Assembly: GCA_015295885.1 (NCBI GenBank)
Contig: DVEE01000514.1
Location: 1 to 12,230 of the forward strand
Direction: 5' to 3'
Source: Leptolyngbyaceae cyanobacterium M65_K2018_010
Lineage (GTDB): Bacteria; Cyanobacteriota; Cyanobacteriia; Phormidesmidales; Phormidesmidaceae
DNA: 12,230 nucleotides
Shown here: piece after piece, positions 1 through 6,596 of the stretch
Layout: the number at the start of each line of letters is the position of its first letter
Numbering within the stretch: position 1 is the first letter of the stretch
Made by a program: the position numbers and the translations under genes
The notes under the pieces: generated by a model
Seen by the model: the letters and a program-made list of their open reading frames with translations, nothing else
Told to the model about the DNA's origin: nothing
Database searches by the model: none

Positions 1-1095
1 GGCGGCAATGGCGAAGGCGACGACTACCCCCCCCAGGGCTAACAGGACAGTGGTGCGAGTGTTGGCGTAGACCTGCCCCATGAAGTCGCTTTCGGGCACC
101 ACCACCAGGATCAGCCAGTCTAGCCCGAAGTCATCCCGAAAGGGCACCACTTCCAGGAACTGGCGCTGGCCATTGAGCTTAAATTCCAGCCGTTGGGCCT
201 CGGTAATGCGGTCAAAGCCACCGAAGGTGGTCTGCAAGTAACCGGCGGCCCCCCGCACCAGGGCATCCTGGCTTTCTGCGGCGGTGAGGGAGCGAGCCTG
301 ATCCCCTTCCCCCACCATGAGGGGCTCATCGGTGGAATTCGCAATCAAATTGCCCTTGCGATCCACCACAAAAGCCTGGCCACTACGGCCAATCTTGAGG
401 GATTGGAGAAAACTGCGGAACTCCTCGGGCAACACCACATCGGTGGCACACACCCCTAGCAGTTGCTTGCCTGAGCGATCGTAAACCGGCAGGCTGGCGG
501 TAATGTTGGGCAATTTGGTGGTGAAGGCAATGTAGACATCGGTCCAGGCTGGACCTTGGGCGGAGACCGCCGCTCGGAACCAGGGGCGCTGCCGGGCATC
601 AAAGACCTTGCTAGCTTGGGAGACCCGGAAGGTTCGCTGGCCTACCACATCCAGGCTGTAGTATTCGCGCAGAAACCGGTTGCCGGAGTTGCCGTAGGAC
701 AACTGCAGCGAGCCATCCTGGGGCGATCGCAGTACGCCAAAAAACTCCCCCCGGCGACTGCTGCCACAGTACACAAAGGCAATGTTTGGGGCAATTTTCA
801 TTTGCTGATAAAGCTGAGCCTCCCCAAACTGAGCCGTTTCCACATCAATGTCGCCCCGGGCTAGGGCCGCCCCATTCAGGCGGTTAATGGCGTGGGGGCT
901 TTCAAAATAGGTCTGCAATTCTTCTTCAATACGGGCGGTGAGCTCTTGCCGAATCTGATTGGCCAGGGTTTGAACGGTTTTTTGCCCGTTGCGCAGGGAG
1001 AGATAGCCCACTAAGCCCACAATGCCAACCAGCTGCCCTAAAAAAGCCAGCAGTAATAACCCTCGCAAGGGCAGATTCTTCAACAGATTGGACAC
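1..1095 (-). CDS. Membrane sensor with periplasmic dCache-like domain (partial, C-terminal part outside window)
   Basis: This is the N-terminal 365 codons of an open frame that runs off the left edge. Residues about 10-32 form a hydrophobic helix (LLLLAFLGQLVG). A long extracytoplasmic region of about 300 residues follows, with the RPWF box (170-173) and the GVCATDVV strand (214-221) typical of double Cache domains, then GKQLLG/GRSGQAFVVD-type membrane-distal and membrane-proximal Cache strands. A second hydrophobic stretch starts near residue 348 and reaches the edge. Cache domains bind small ligands outside the cell and pass the signal to a cytoplasmic output. That output (histidine kinase, cyclase, diguanylate cyclase or chemoreceptor) cannot be seen here. 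The GTG at 1093-1095 is chosen because an in-frame TAG lies at 1126-1128 and no ATG is available; no good ribosome site is visible. Domain call is confident; function is open. Confidence 0.85.
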   Translation of the reverse strand, partial: MSNLLKNLPLRGLLLLAFLGQLVGIVGLVGYLSLRNGQKTVQTLANQIRQELTARIEEELQTYFESPHAINRLNGAALARGDIDVETAQFGEAQLYQQMKIAPNIAFVYCGSSRRGEFFGVLRSPQDGSLQLSYGNSGNRFLREYYSLDVVGQRTFRVSQASKVFDARQRPWFRAAVSAQGPAWTDVYIAFTTKLPNITASLPVYDRSGKQLLGVCATDVVLPEEFRSFLQSLKIGRSGQAFVVDRKGNLIANSTDEPLMVGEGDQARSLTAAESQDALVRGAAGYLQTTFGGFDRITEAQRLEFKLNGQRQFLEVVPFRDDFGLDWLILVVVPESDFMGQVYANTRTTVLLALGGVVVAFAIAA

Positions 1096-1117
1096 AGGTT
1101 TGGGCCGGCTGGAAGTA

Positions 1118-1145
1118 CCCCGATTCTAGAGGCTTCTAGCCGGGG
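1118..1145. other. Stem-loop between the dxr operon and the sensor gene
   Basis: Two nested stems are visible: an outer CCCCG (1118-1122) with CGGGG (1141-1145), and an inner CTAGA (1126-1130) with TCTAG (1135-1139) around a GGCT loop, separated by a small internal loop. It lies in the 94-bp gap between the end of the small membrane protein (1190) and the sensor start (1095), both on the minus strand. It could end the dxr transcript, but no T-run follows on either strand, so an intrinsic terminator is only a guess. Confidence 0.4.
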
Positions 1146-1189
1146 ATCCAAGCAATTGTCGTCAAGCTTTACAGCCCAGGGGTGGGGCG

Positions 1190-1390
1190 TCATCGGGCGG
1201 CCCCCCGGCCCAGCCAGGTTTGGATCTGCTCCCAGAGTAGGCCGGGGCCCATGCCAAACAAAAAATACAGCGCCAGCAGCACAAATGCCACCAGCAGCAT
1301 CGTTTGCAAGGTGTTTCTGACCAGCTTAAAGACCCACCCCGCCACCAGCACCGCCAGGAGAATGGCCCCTAGCACGATCAGGAGTTCCAC
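1190..1390 (-). CDS. Small two-helix membrane protein, 66 aa, downstream of dxr
   Basis: A 66-residue protein made almost entirely of two hydrophobic segments (about residues 3-21 and 30-47). A short basic connector (FKLVRN) joins them, and an amphipathic tail (LLWEQIQTWLGRGAAR) follows. It begins only 10 bp after the dxr stop with a GTG at 1388-1390. The stretch AAGGGGG just before the GTG could serve as a ribosome site, so translation is probably linked to dxr. I recognise no named family. From memory, short membrane proteins of this type are found in cyanobacteria, but its role is unknown. The close spacing suggests co-transcription with dxr, not necessarily shared function. The clean hydrophobic pattern and placement argue against a chance frame. 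Confidence 0.75.
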   Translation of the reverse strand: MELLIVLGAILLAVLVAGWVFKLVRNTLQTMLLVAFVLLALYFLFGMGPGLLWEQIQTWLGRGAAR

Positions 1391-1400
1391 GGCGGCCCCC

Positions 1401-2594
1401 TTACCCGAGAGACACCAGGGTCGCTCTCGACAGGGTTGGGCTGACGCTCAGAACCTCGGTTCTGGCCCATTGGTCGGCGGCGAGAATATCCGCCAGACTG
1501 GGTTGCCGCCGGTTATCGGTCTGGTGGCGATCGCAGACGGTCTCGATCACCCTAGGTATATCCAAAAAGTGAATCTTTTCCTCTAAAAACAGGGCGACCG
1601 CCTGCTCATTGGCGGCGTTGAGCACCGCGGTCATGGTGCCCCCGGCTCGACCAGCGGCGTAGGCCAACTCCATGCAGGGGTACTTGGCGTGGTCCGGGGC
1701 GCGAAAGGTGAGGCTACTGGCTTTGACCAAATCTAAGGGTTCCCAATCGGTAAAGATGCGATCGGGCCAGGACAGGGCATAGAGCAGGGGCAATCGCATA
1801 TCTGGCCAGCCCAACTGGGCCAACACCGACGTATCCTGCAGTTCAATCAAGGAGTGAATAATGCTCTGGGGATGGATGACGATATCAATCTGGTCGTAGG
1901 TGGCCCCAAACAGATAGTGGGCTTCGATCACCTCCAGGCCCTTGTTCATCAGGGTGGCCGAGTCCACGGTGATTTTCCGCCCCATGGACCAGTTGGGATG
2001 CTGCAGGGCATCGGCCACCGTCACCTGGGCTAGCTTATCCACGGGCCAATCGCGAAAGGCCCCCCCCGATGCCGTTAACACAATGCGCCGCAGCCCCCCC
2101 GGAGGCACCCCCTGCAGACACTGAAAGATGGCCGAATGTTCGGAGTCGGCGGGCAGCAACTTTACCCCATGCTTAGCGATCAGCGGTAATACCACCGGGC
2201 CCCCGGCAATCAGGGTTTCTTTATTGGCCAGGGCGATGTCCTTACCCGCCTCAATGGCCGCCAGGGTGGGTAACAAACCAGCACAGCCGACAATCCCAGT
2301 GACCACCGCCGCCGCATCCCCGTAGCGGGCCACCTCAACCACCCCCGCTTCACCGGCTACCACCTGGGGCATGGGGTCGCACCCCGCCAGGGCCTGCCGT
2401 AGTTCCGGCAACCTATGGTCGTTGCAGATGGCTACTATTTCCGGTTTAAACTGGCGTACCTGCTGGGCTAACAACTCCACGTTATTCCCCGCCGCCAGGC
2501 CCACCAGGCGAAACTGGTCGGGATGGTGTTCCAGAATATCTAGGGTCTGGGTGCCAATGGACCCGGTTGATCCAAGCAGGGTGATGGCTTTCAC
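1401..2594 (-). CDS. dxr: 1-deoxy-D-xylulose 5-phosphate reductoisomerase
   Basis: Converts 1-deoxy-D-xylulose 5-phosphate to 2-C-methyl-D-erythritol 4-phosphate with NADPH, the first committed step of the MEP isoprenoid pathway, in the cytosol. In cyanobacteria this feeds carotenoids, phytol and quinone tails. The 397-residue length is normal. Visible motifs are the NADPH loop GSTGSIG (8-14), ANKET (123-127), the metal ligands in ADSEH (D150, E152) and KGLEVIE (E221), the serine-rich substrate loop SGGAF (176-180), HPNWSMG with H199-type histidine near 200, and HPQSIIHS further on. The start is GTG at 2592-2594 with GAGGA about 6-7 nt upstream. No key residue appears to be missing. It is followed after 10 bp by a small membrane protein and lies head to head with the protease gene. 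Confidence 0.98.
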   Translation of the reverse strand: MKAITLLGSTGSIGTQTLDILEHHPDQFRLVGLAAGNNVELLAQQVRQFKPEIVAICNDHRLPELRQALAGCDPMPQVVAGEAGVVEVARYGDAAAVVTGIVGCAGLLPTLAAIEAGKDIALANKETLIAGGPVVLPLIAKHGVKLLPADSEHSAIFQCLQGVPPGGLRRIVLTASGGAFRDWPVDKLAQVTVADALQHPNWSMGRKITVDSATLMNKGLEVIEAHYLFGATYDQIDIVIHPQSIIHSLIELQDTSVLAQLGWPDMRLPLLYALSWPDRIFTDWEPLDLVKASSLTFRAPDHAKYPCMELAYAAGRAGGTMTAVLNAANEQAVALFLEEKIHFLDIPRVIETVCDRHQTDNRRQPSLADILAADQWARTEVLSVSPTLSRATLVSLG

Positions 2595-2957
2595 GGTAAT
2601 CCTCAGGGTTGCTAGGGGGTGACTCTAGGATCGCATGTTGTGGTCCCCTATCGGGGAAAAATCGCCGGGTTGGCGTCCTCTCAGGTGACGGGGGAACCTG
2701 GGTGGGCCTGGCTTTGGGTTCCCGGCTTCGCCTGAATCCCTCACTCACCCGTCAATCAGCGGTGTCATTCCCGTTCCCACGGGAATCCCGGCTGGGCAAC
2801 CTTCACCGGAAAGGATGCAAGCACAAGCGGTTCAGTCACCCCCTGGATCATGGGGGTTGGAGGGCAGGAATTCTTAAGGGGAGGCGAAAAATCAGTACCC
2901 TTCCCCTGGGCTTTGCGATAGAGTTTGCCAAGGGATAATGGAGGGCAAGGGATCGCT
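2595..2957. promoter_or_regulatory. Divergent intergenic region of dxr and the protease, rich in stem-loops
   Basis: This 363-bp stretch must hold the promoters of both dxr (minus) and the subtilase (plus). I see no coding sequence in it: the open frame at 2609-2938 reads like non-coding DNA. Strong secondary structure is visible: TCCCC/GGGGA around 2644-2657, GGGAACC paired with GGTTCCC (about 2692-2722), and a perfect 8-bp stem at 2767-2786. I could not match it to a known riboswitch or assign -35/-10 boxes with confidence. GC-rich stems over about 150 nt suggest either a structured leader RNA for one of the two genes or an unrecognised repeat. Confidence 0.45.
2767..2786. repeat. Perfect 8-bp inverted repeat in the dxr/protease spacer
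   Basis: ATTCCCGT (2767-2774) and ACGGGAAT (2779-2786) are exact reverse complements around a 4-nt TCCC spacer. There is no T-run on either side, so a terminator is unlikely. It may be an operator or an RNA hairpin in the protease leader. Confidence 0.6.
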
Positions 2958-4601
2958 ATGGGGAAGCTGGGTCAGGGGCTATCGCCTTTTACAAAAATCG
3001 TGATCTGGTTGGGCAGCCTGGGGGGATTGGCGTCCCTGACCTTGCCGGTGCTAGCCCTGGCGGAATCGGTGGGCTCCCAGGGCATTGATGCGATTCGCCT
3101 GCACGCCAGTCCCTACTACCTAACCGGGGAAAAGATTGCCATTGGCCAGGTGGAAATTGGTCGCCCCAGCAAGTTTGGGTTGGATAAGGTGGCCTACGAA
3201 AATATGCCCGTGGCGGTGCGGCGGGTCTTGCTGCTGGATGGTTGGGCCGTGGCCGACGAGTTTGTGGATGGCCATGCGGCCAACGTTGCCAGTGTGATGA
3301 TTAGCCAGGACAAGCGCCATACCGGCGTGGCTCCGGGGGCAGTTTTGTATTCTGGGGCGGTCGGGCCCCTGGATGGTGGGCGCAGCGCCCAGCCGGAGGA
3401 GTGCCTGGCGGCCCAGTCGGTGGCTAGCCAAAATGGAGGCGATGTCCGCGCCATTAACTTTAGTTTTGGCGAACCCCTGGTGCGCGACCCTCGGCCCAAC
3501 CCGGTACTGGACGGCAATGCCCTGTTGACTCAGTGCATCGATTGGTCGTCGCGGGTGCATGAAACCCTCTACGTGATTGCAGGCAATCAGGGCCGGGGGG
3601 GGATTCCCATCCCCACGGACAATTTCAATGGCATTAATGTGGCCTATTCCCGCCAGGTGGATGGGGTGTTTACTAAGGTGGATTTTGCCAACCTGGGCAG
3701 CGAGCCCACGGTGCGATCGCCCCAATCACCTACTCCGGAGACCAACGTGGGGCCCCGTCGCTCGATCAACCTGGTGGCCCCTGGCAGCAACATCGAGCTG
3801 ATCGACCCCGATGGCCGCCTGCGGGTCTCTAGTGGCACGAGCTTTGCCTCACCCCATGTGGCCGGTACCATTGCCCTGCTGCAGCAGTTAGTCGATCGCC
3901 AATTTCGGGCCGGCCTGCCCAACTGGCCGCTGACGGGGCGGAACCCGATGGTGATGAAGGCGGTGCTGCTGAATTCCGCCGATAAGCTGGCCGATACTGG
4001 GGATGGCCTACGCCTGGGCATGACCCGCACCCTGCTGGACACCCGCAACCGCACTTGGTTGGAATCCGATGCCTACCGGGATGTTAAGATTCCCCTCCAC
4101 AATGAAATGGGGACGGGCCATCTGAATGCCTACCGGGCCTATCAGCAGCTCTTACCCGGTGCCTTTGGGCCCGATCAACCGATTCCGGTGGTGGGTTGGA
4201 ACTATGCCAGCCTGGAACTGGCCTCCGGCGGTAGGGGTGGTTCAGTCCATGACTACGTTTTTGAGGTGCCACTCCAAGCGGGTAGCTATCTGGCGGCCAC
4301 CCTGGCCTGGGAACGCCAGGTCGAGCTGGTGGATCAAAACGGCAATGGTATCTACGACTTGGGCGAAGGATTTAGGGACCAGGGGCTGAGCGACCTCAAC
4401 CTTTACCTGCTGCCCGCCGAGGAAGAGGACCTCAACCGGAGTGTTTGGTCTTCGGTGAGCGAAGTCGATAGCGTTGAACACATTTTTTATCAAATTCCGG
4501 AAACCGGACGGTACAAACTGAGAGTTATCTATCAACCGCAGACGACTAGTCGGTCGAATCAGCCCTACGGGTTGGCTTGGTGGGCCGTTCCTGCGTCTTG
4601 A
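2958..4601 (+). CDS. Secreted S8 (subtilisin-like) serine peptidase with Glu at the catalytic Asp position
   Basis: A 547-residue protein. Residues 1-35 look like a Sec signal peptide: a basic start, a hydrophobic core and a likely cut after ALA (33-35). The S8 domain spans about 50-350. Catalytic His lies in DGHAANVAS (H106), the oxyanion Asn in AGNQG (N210) and the nucleophile in GTSFASPHVAG (S295). The first motif reads IAIGQVEIG (60-68), so E66 stands where subtilisins have Asp. The last 180 residues look like a beta-sandwich with a calcium-type loop, DxNxNGxxDxxE (D459-E470). The ATG at 2958 is preferred over a TTG at 2925 because it starts the signal peptide cleanly and has AAGGGA 5 nt upstream. 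It probably degrades proteins in the periplasm or outside the cell; substrate unknown. The next gene, a lipase, follows on the same strand beyond a hairpin. Confidence 0.9.
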   Translation: MGKLGQGLSPFTKIVIWLGSLGGLASLTLPVLALAESVGSQGIDAIRLHASPYYLTGEKIAIGQVEIGRPSKFGLDKVAYENMPVAVRRVLLLDGWAVADEFVDGHAANVASVMISQDKRHTGVAPGAVLYSGAVGPLDGGRSAQPEECLAAQSVASQNGGDVRAINFSFGEPLVRDPRPNPVLDGNALLTQCIDWSSRVHETLYVIAGNQGRGGIPIPTDNFNGINVAYSRQVDGVFTKVDFANLGSEPTVRSPQSPTPETNVGPRRSINLVAPGSNIELIDPDGRLRVSSGTSFASPHVAGTIALLQQLVDRQFRAGLPNWPLTGRNPMVMKAVLLNSADKLADTGDGLRLGMTRTLLDTRNRTWLESDAYRDVKIPLHNEMGTGHLNAYRAYQQLLPGAFGPDQPIPVVGWNYASLELASGGRGGSVHDYVFEVPLQAGSYLAATLAWERQVELVDQNGNGIYDLGEGFRDQGLSDLNLYLLPAEEEDLNRSVWSSVSEVDSVEHIFYQIPETGRYKLRVIYQPQTTSRSNQPYGLAWWAVPAS

Positions 4602-4642
4602 TTCAGTCCATGGCGCCGGTTCAAGTCCCCGGAGGCATCGCG

Positions 4643-4668
4643 CGATTGGGCTGAGCCTCACCCAATCG
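4643..4668 (+). terminator. Hairpin between protease and lipase (possible terminator or attenuator)
   Basis: CGATTGGG (4643-4650) pairs exactly with CCCAATCG (4661-4668). Inside it TGAG (4652-4655) pairs with CTCA (4657-4660) across one bulged C, giving a nearly continuous 12-bp stem. It is followed by TTGTTC, only a weak T-tract. It lies 42 bp after the protease stop and just before the lipase ribosome site, so it may end or reduce read-through into the lipase. Confidence 0.5.
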
Positions 4669-4689
4669 TTGTTCTGGAGGATGACTGCC

Positions 4690-5451
4690 GTGGTCGACTA
4701 CGCCCTCGCCCTGACCTGCGCCCGCCTGTGTCAAGAGATTTACCGAGATTTTCGTGGGTTGCGGTTCTCAGCCTACCCGGATATTGAGCCCATCTTTATC
4801 GAGAGTCAGGACAACGGCTTTACCGACACCCAGGCCGCCGTGCTCAATCAATTAAATAGCGACAAACTTTACATTGTGTTTCGCGGCTCCGATAAGTCCA
4901 CCGATTGGATCAACAACGCGGCCTTTCGCCAGCAAATTTACCCCTATGGGGACGGTAACTCGGAGGTGAAGTTTCACCGGGGCTTTATGATGGCCTACTT
5001 TGCCGTGCGCGATCGCCTGCTTAAGACCATGGAGACCTTTGAGGGCCAGCGGGTGATTGTTACTGGCCACAGTCTGGGCGGGGCCCTGGCCACCATTGCC
5101 GCCCTGGATATCCAGTACAACTTTGGTCGGGCCAATGACCTGACCTTTATCGTCCATACCTTTGGTGCCCCCCGGGTAGGTAATAAAGCCCAGGTCGAGT
5201 CCTACAATCGCCGTATTACTAACAGCTCTCGGTTCATCTACGGGTGGGATATTGTCACCCGCATCCCCCGCGAGTGGCAGGGCTTTGAGCATGTGGATAC
5301 GGCGGTGCAACTGGGTTCCCTGCTGACCTGGCAAATTCTCAGTCGCCGGTTTAGCGATCATGCCATTGGCAACTATGTTGCCGCCCTGGATGAGAAAGCT
5401 CAGGGAGTCAGTGTGGCTACTCCGCTAGGAGCTGCCCTCGGTAGCCCGTAA
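4690..5451 (+). CDS. Class 3 (Lipase_3) family lipase
   Basis: An alpha/beta-hydrolase of 253 residues. It has the class 3 lipase order: YIVFRGSD (oxyanion strand), FHRGFMMAY, nucleophile elbow GHSLGG (S128), TFGAPRVGN, catalytic Asp in GWDIVTRIP (D187), the H201 strand GFEHVDT that is usual but not catalytic, and the likely catalytic His in SDHAIGNYVAAL (H224). It hydrolyses ester bonds of lipids; the natural substrate cannot be read from sequence. There is no signal peptide, so it is probably cytoplasmic or at a membrane surface. Start choice: GGAGG at 4676-4680 touches the ATG at 4681 but sits 9 nt before the GTG at 4690, so the GTG is preferred; an in-frame TTG at 4669 abuts the hairpin. 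The last 11 codons and the stop overlap the radical SAM gene tail to tail. Confidence 0.9.
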   Translation: MVDYALALTCARLCQEIYRDFRGLRFSAYPDIEPIFIESQDNGFTDTQAAVLNQLNSDKLYIVFRGSDKSTDWINNAAFRQQIYPYGDGNSEVKFHRGFMMAYFAVRDRLLKTMETFEGQRVIVTGHSLGGALATIAALDIQYNFGRANDLTFIVHTFGAPRVGNKAQVESYNRRITNSSRFIYGWDIVTRIPREWQGFEHVDTAVQLGSLLTWQILSRRFSDHAIGNYVAALDEKAQGVSVATPLGAALGSP

Positions 5452-6046
5452 TGATGCGACTGCCATCCTTAAAAATGTGGACCTCTAACTGATCGCTGGC
5501 CCAGGTGATGGCGTCTGCCAAAGCGGGGTTAAAGATGTGAACCCGTTGATTCCGGGAAGACACCGGCGAGTCCGGGGAATTTACCGCCTGGGCCTGGATA
5601 AAGGGACCATCAATCAGCAGGTCGAGCTGATCTAGCAGATCCTGGGCACCGGCTGGGGCTGAGGGCGATCGCAACTTTTCCAGGGTGAAGCCCGTAAAGG
5701 ACATCACATTTAACCCCTGGGCTTTGACCCGAGCAGCCAGTTGGGCCAGGGCCGCCGCCTGCCAGAACGGTTCTCCGCCGGAAAAGGTGACGCCCTGGTT
5801 GCGGGGATTGGCCAAAATGCGATCGACCAGTTCCTCTACCGCCACCCACTGGTTTTCTGCAAAGGACCAGGAGGCCGGGTTAAAGCAACCGGGACAGTGC
5901 AACAGACAACCCTGCACCCACACCACCGCTCGACAGCCGGGGCCGTTGACCTCGGATTCGTTCACGTAGCCCATGATGTTGAGGTGGCCCGGCGGGATCT
6001 GCTGCAGGGCGACCGGCGGTGTGAGGATGGAATGGACCATGGCCAT
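5417..6046 (-). CDS. NrdG-like radical SAM (4Fe-4S) protein
   Basis: A 209-residue radical SAM protein related to activating enzymes of anaerobic ribonucleotide reductase (NrdG). Motifs: GYVNESEVNGPG (26-37), the cluster motif CLLHCPGC (C47, C51, C54; CX3CX2C) followed by FNPASW, and the SAM-binding TFSGGEP (87-93). The C-terminal half carries DLLIDGPF and RVHIF. The cluster and S-adenosylmethionine would generate a 5'-deoxyadenosyl radical; the partner is unknown and no nrdD-like gene is in the window. The N-terminus is uncertain. Met codons at 6044-6046 and 6038-6040 precede the conserved part; the frame continues upstream to 6127 but gives a proline-rich stretch that does not look like protein. 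No Shine-Dalgarno sequence is visible. It converges on the lipase gene with a 35-bp overlap. Confidence 0.88.
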   Translation of the reverse strand: MAMVHSILTPPVALQQIPPGHLNIMGYVNESEVNGPGCRAVVWVQGCLLHCPGCFNPASWSFAENQWVAVEELVDRILANPRNQGVTFSGGEPFWQAAALAQLAARVKAQGLNVMSFTGFTLEKLRSPSAPAGAQDLLDQLDLLIDGPFIQAQAVNSPDSPVSSRNQRVHIFNPALADAITWASDQLEVHIFKDGSRIITGYRGQLLAE

Positions 6047-6116
6047 GGAGAGTAGGAAAGAAAGAACTGGGTCAGGAGGCGGGTGCCCTTGAATAGAAGA
6101 GGCGGGTGGGGGTGAA

Positions 6117-6131
6117 GGGGGTGGCACCCCC
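6117..6131. repeat. Short G/C hairpin upstream of the radical SAM gene
   Basis: GGGGGTG (6117-6123) and CACCCCC (6125-6131) are exact reverse complements around one base. It lies about 70 bp upstream of the radical SAM start, on its 5' side. It could be an operator or leader hairpin. The rest of the 6047-6337 gap holds no gene that I can support. On the minus strand TTGTCA (near 6205-6210) and TAAGAT (about 6180-6185) resemble a -35/-10 pair, but with a long 19-nt spacer, so I give this little weight. Confidence 0.4.
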
Positions 6132-6337
6132 GGCTTACCATTCAGTAGACTTGGCGACTTAGGTTTGGATTTAGGCTGATCTTAACGGCCAAAACTACAT
6201 AACTGACAAGCGATAAACAAAGCGTAATAGGTTCCCGTCCAAGTCACCCAGTACCGTACCCACCGATCGATCCTTCCCCCACCGACCCCAGGCTTAGGCC
6301 CATAATAAAAGGGTCTCCCTATCTGAACTTGACACCC

Positions 6338-6505
6338 ATGTTTTTTCCCTTTTGTATGGCTCCCAGTGCCGAGTCCCGTCGCCAGTACCAGCGCTATAAG
6401 CTGGAGATGATGAAAGCCTTTCGAGATTCCCTAGAAGCCCGCTTGGCCGCGATCAATGCAGCGATTAGCACCGTTGAGCAGCAACTCACCCAGGAGGGCG
6501 AATAG
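6338..6505 (+). CDS. Small conserved-type protein, 55 aa, predicted helical
   Basis: An ATG at 6338 opens a 55-residue frame ending with TAG at 6503-6505. After a short hydrophobic start (MFFPFCMAPS) it is a charged, helix-forming sequence: RRQYQRYKLEMMKAFRDSL, then EARLAAINAAISTVEQQL. The spacing of Leu, Ile, Met and Ala suits an amphipathic helix or short coiled coil. The composition is strongly protein-like, and I recall similar short hypothetical proteins in cyanobacteria, but I know no function. The ATG at 6356 (Met7) is an alternative start. Neither has a clear ribosome site. TAATAAAAG at 6303-6311, about 27 bp upstream, could be a -10 region. It stands alone between two larger genes. 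Confidence 0.7.
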   Translation: MFFPFCMAPSAESRRQYQRYKLEMMKAFRDSLEARLAAINAAISTVEQQLTQEGE

Positions 6506-6557
6506 CAAGATTTTTTGCCCTGGGCTAGTAAAACTACACTTTTTGCGATCGCAGTCT

Positions 6558-6596
6558 CCTAGGATAGGACCAATACCCTGCCAGTCCTATCCTAGG
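6558..6596. repeat. Perfect 13-bp inverted repeat just before the transglutaminase-like gene
   Basis: CCTAGGATAGGAC (6558-6570) and GTCCTATCCTAGG (6584-6596) are exact reverse complements around a 13-nt spacer. Each arm also contains the palindrome CCTAGG. The right arm ends 14 nt before the ATG at 6611, and the left arm lies 52 bp after the stop of the small gene, next to a HIP1 site (6545-6552). No T-run follows, so an operator or a 5'-leader hairpin over the ribosome-binding area fits better than an intrinsic terminator, though a terminator for the small gene is not excluded. Confidence 0.75.

Noticed and set aside
2650..2800. Possible c-di-AMP (ydaO-type) riboswitch
   Set aside because: ACGGGGGAACC and CGCCTGAATCC recall parts of that class, but the conserved CAGCTAAC segment and the rest of the core are absent and the order is wrong.
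2609..2938. 109-codon plus-strand frame in the dxr/protease spacer
   Set aside because: The translation has no protein-like pattern, is rich in Arg, Gly and Pro from GC-rich hairpins, and has no credible start or ribosome site.
3120..3725. 201-codon minus-strand frame opposite the protease
   Set aside because: It is the antisense shadow of a well-supported S8 gene; such long frames arise from GC-rich codon use and it shows no recognisable domain.
4618..4628. tRNA T-loop-like GGTTCAAGTCC after the protease
   Set aside because: The flanking bases do not form a proper 5-bp T-stem and there is no acceptor, D or anticodon arm upstream.
6047..6127. N-terminal extension of the radical SAM protein
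   Set aside because: The frame is open to 6127 but encodes a Pro/Ser-rich stretch unlike the family and covers a G/C hairpin; the Met at 6046 is closer to the conserved start.
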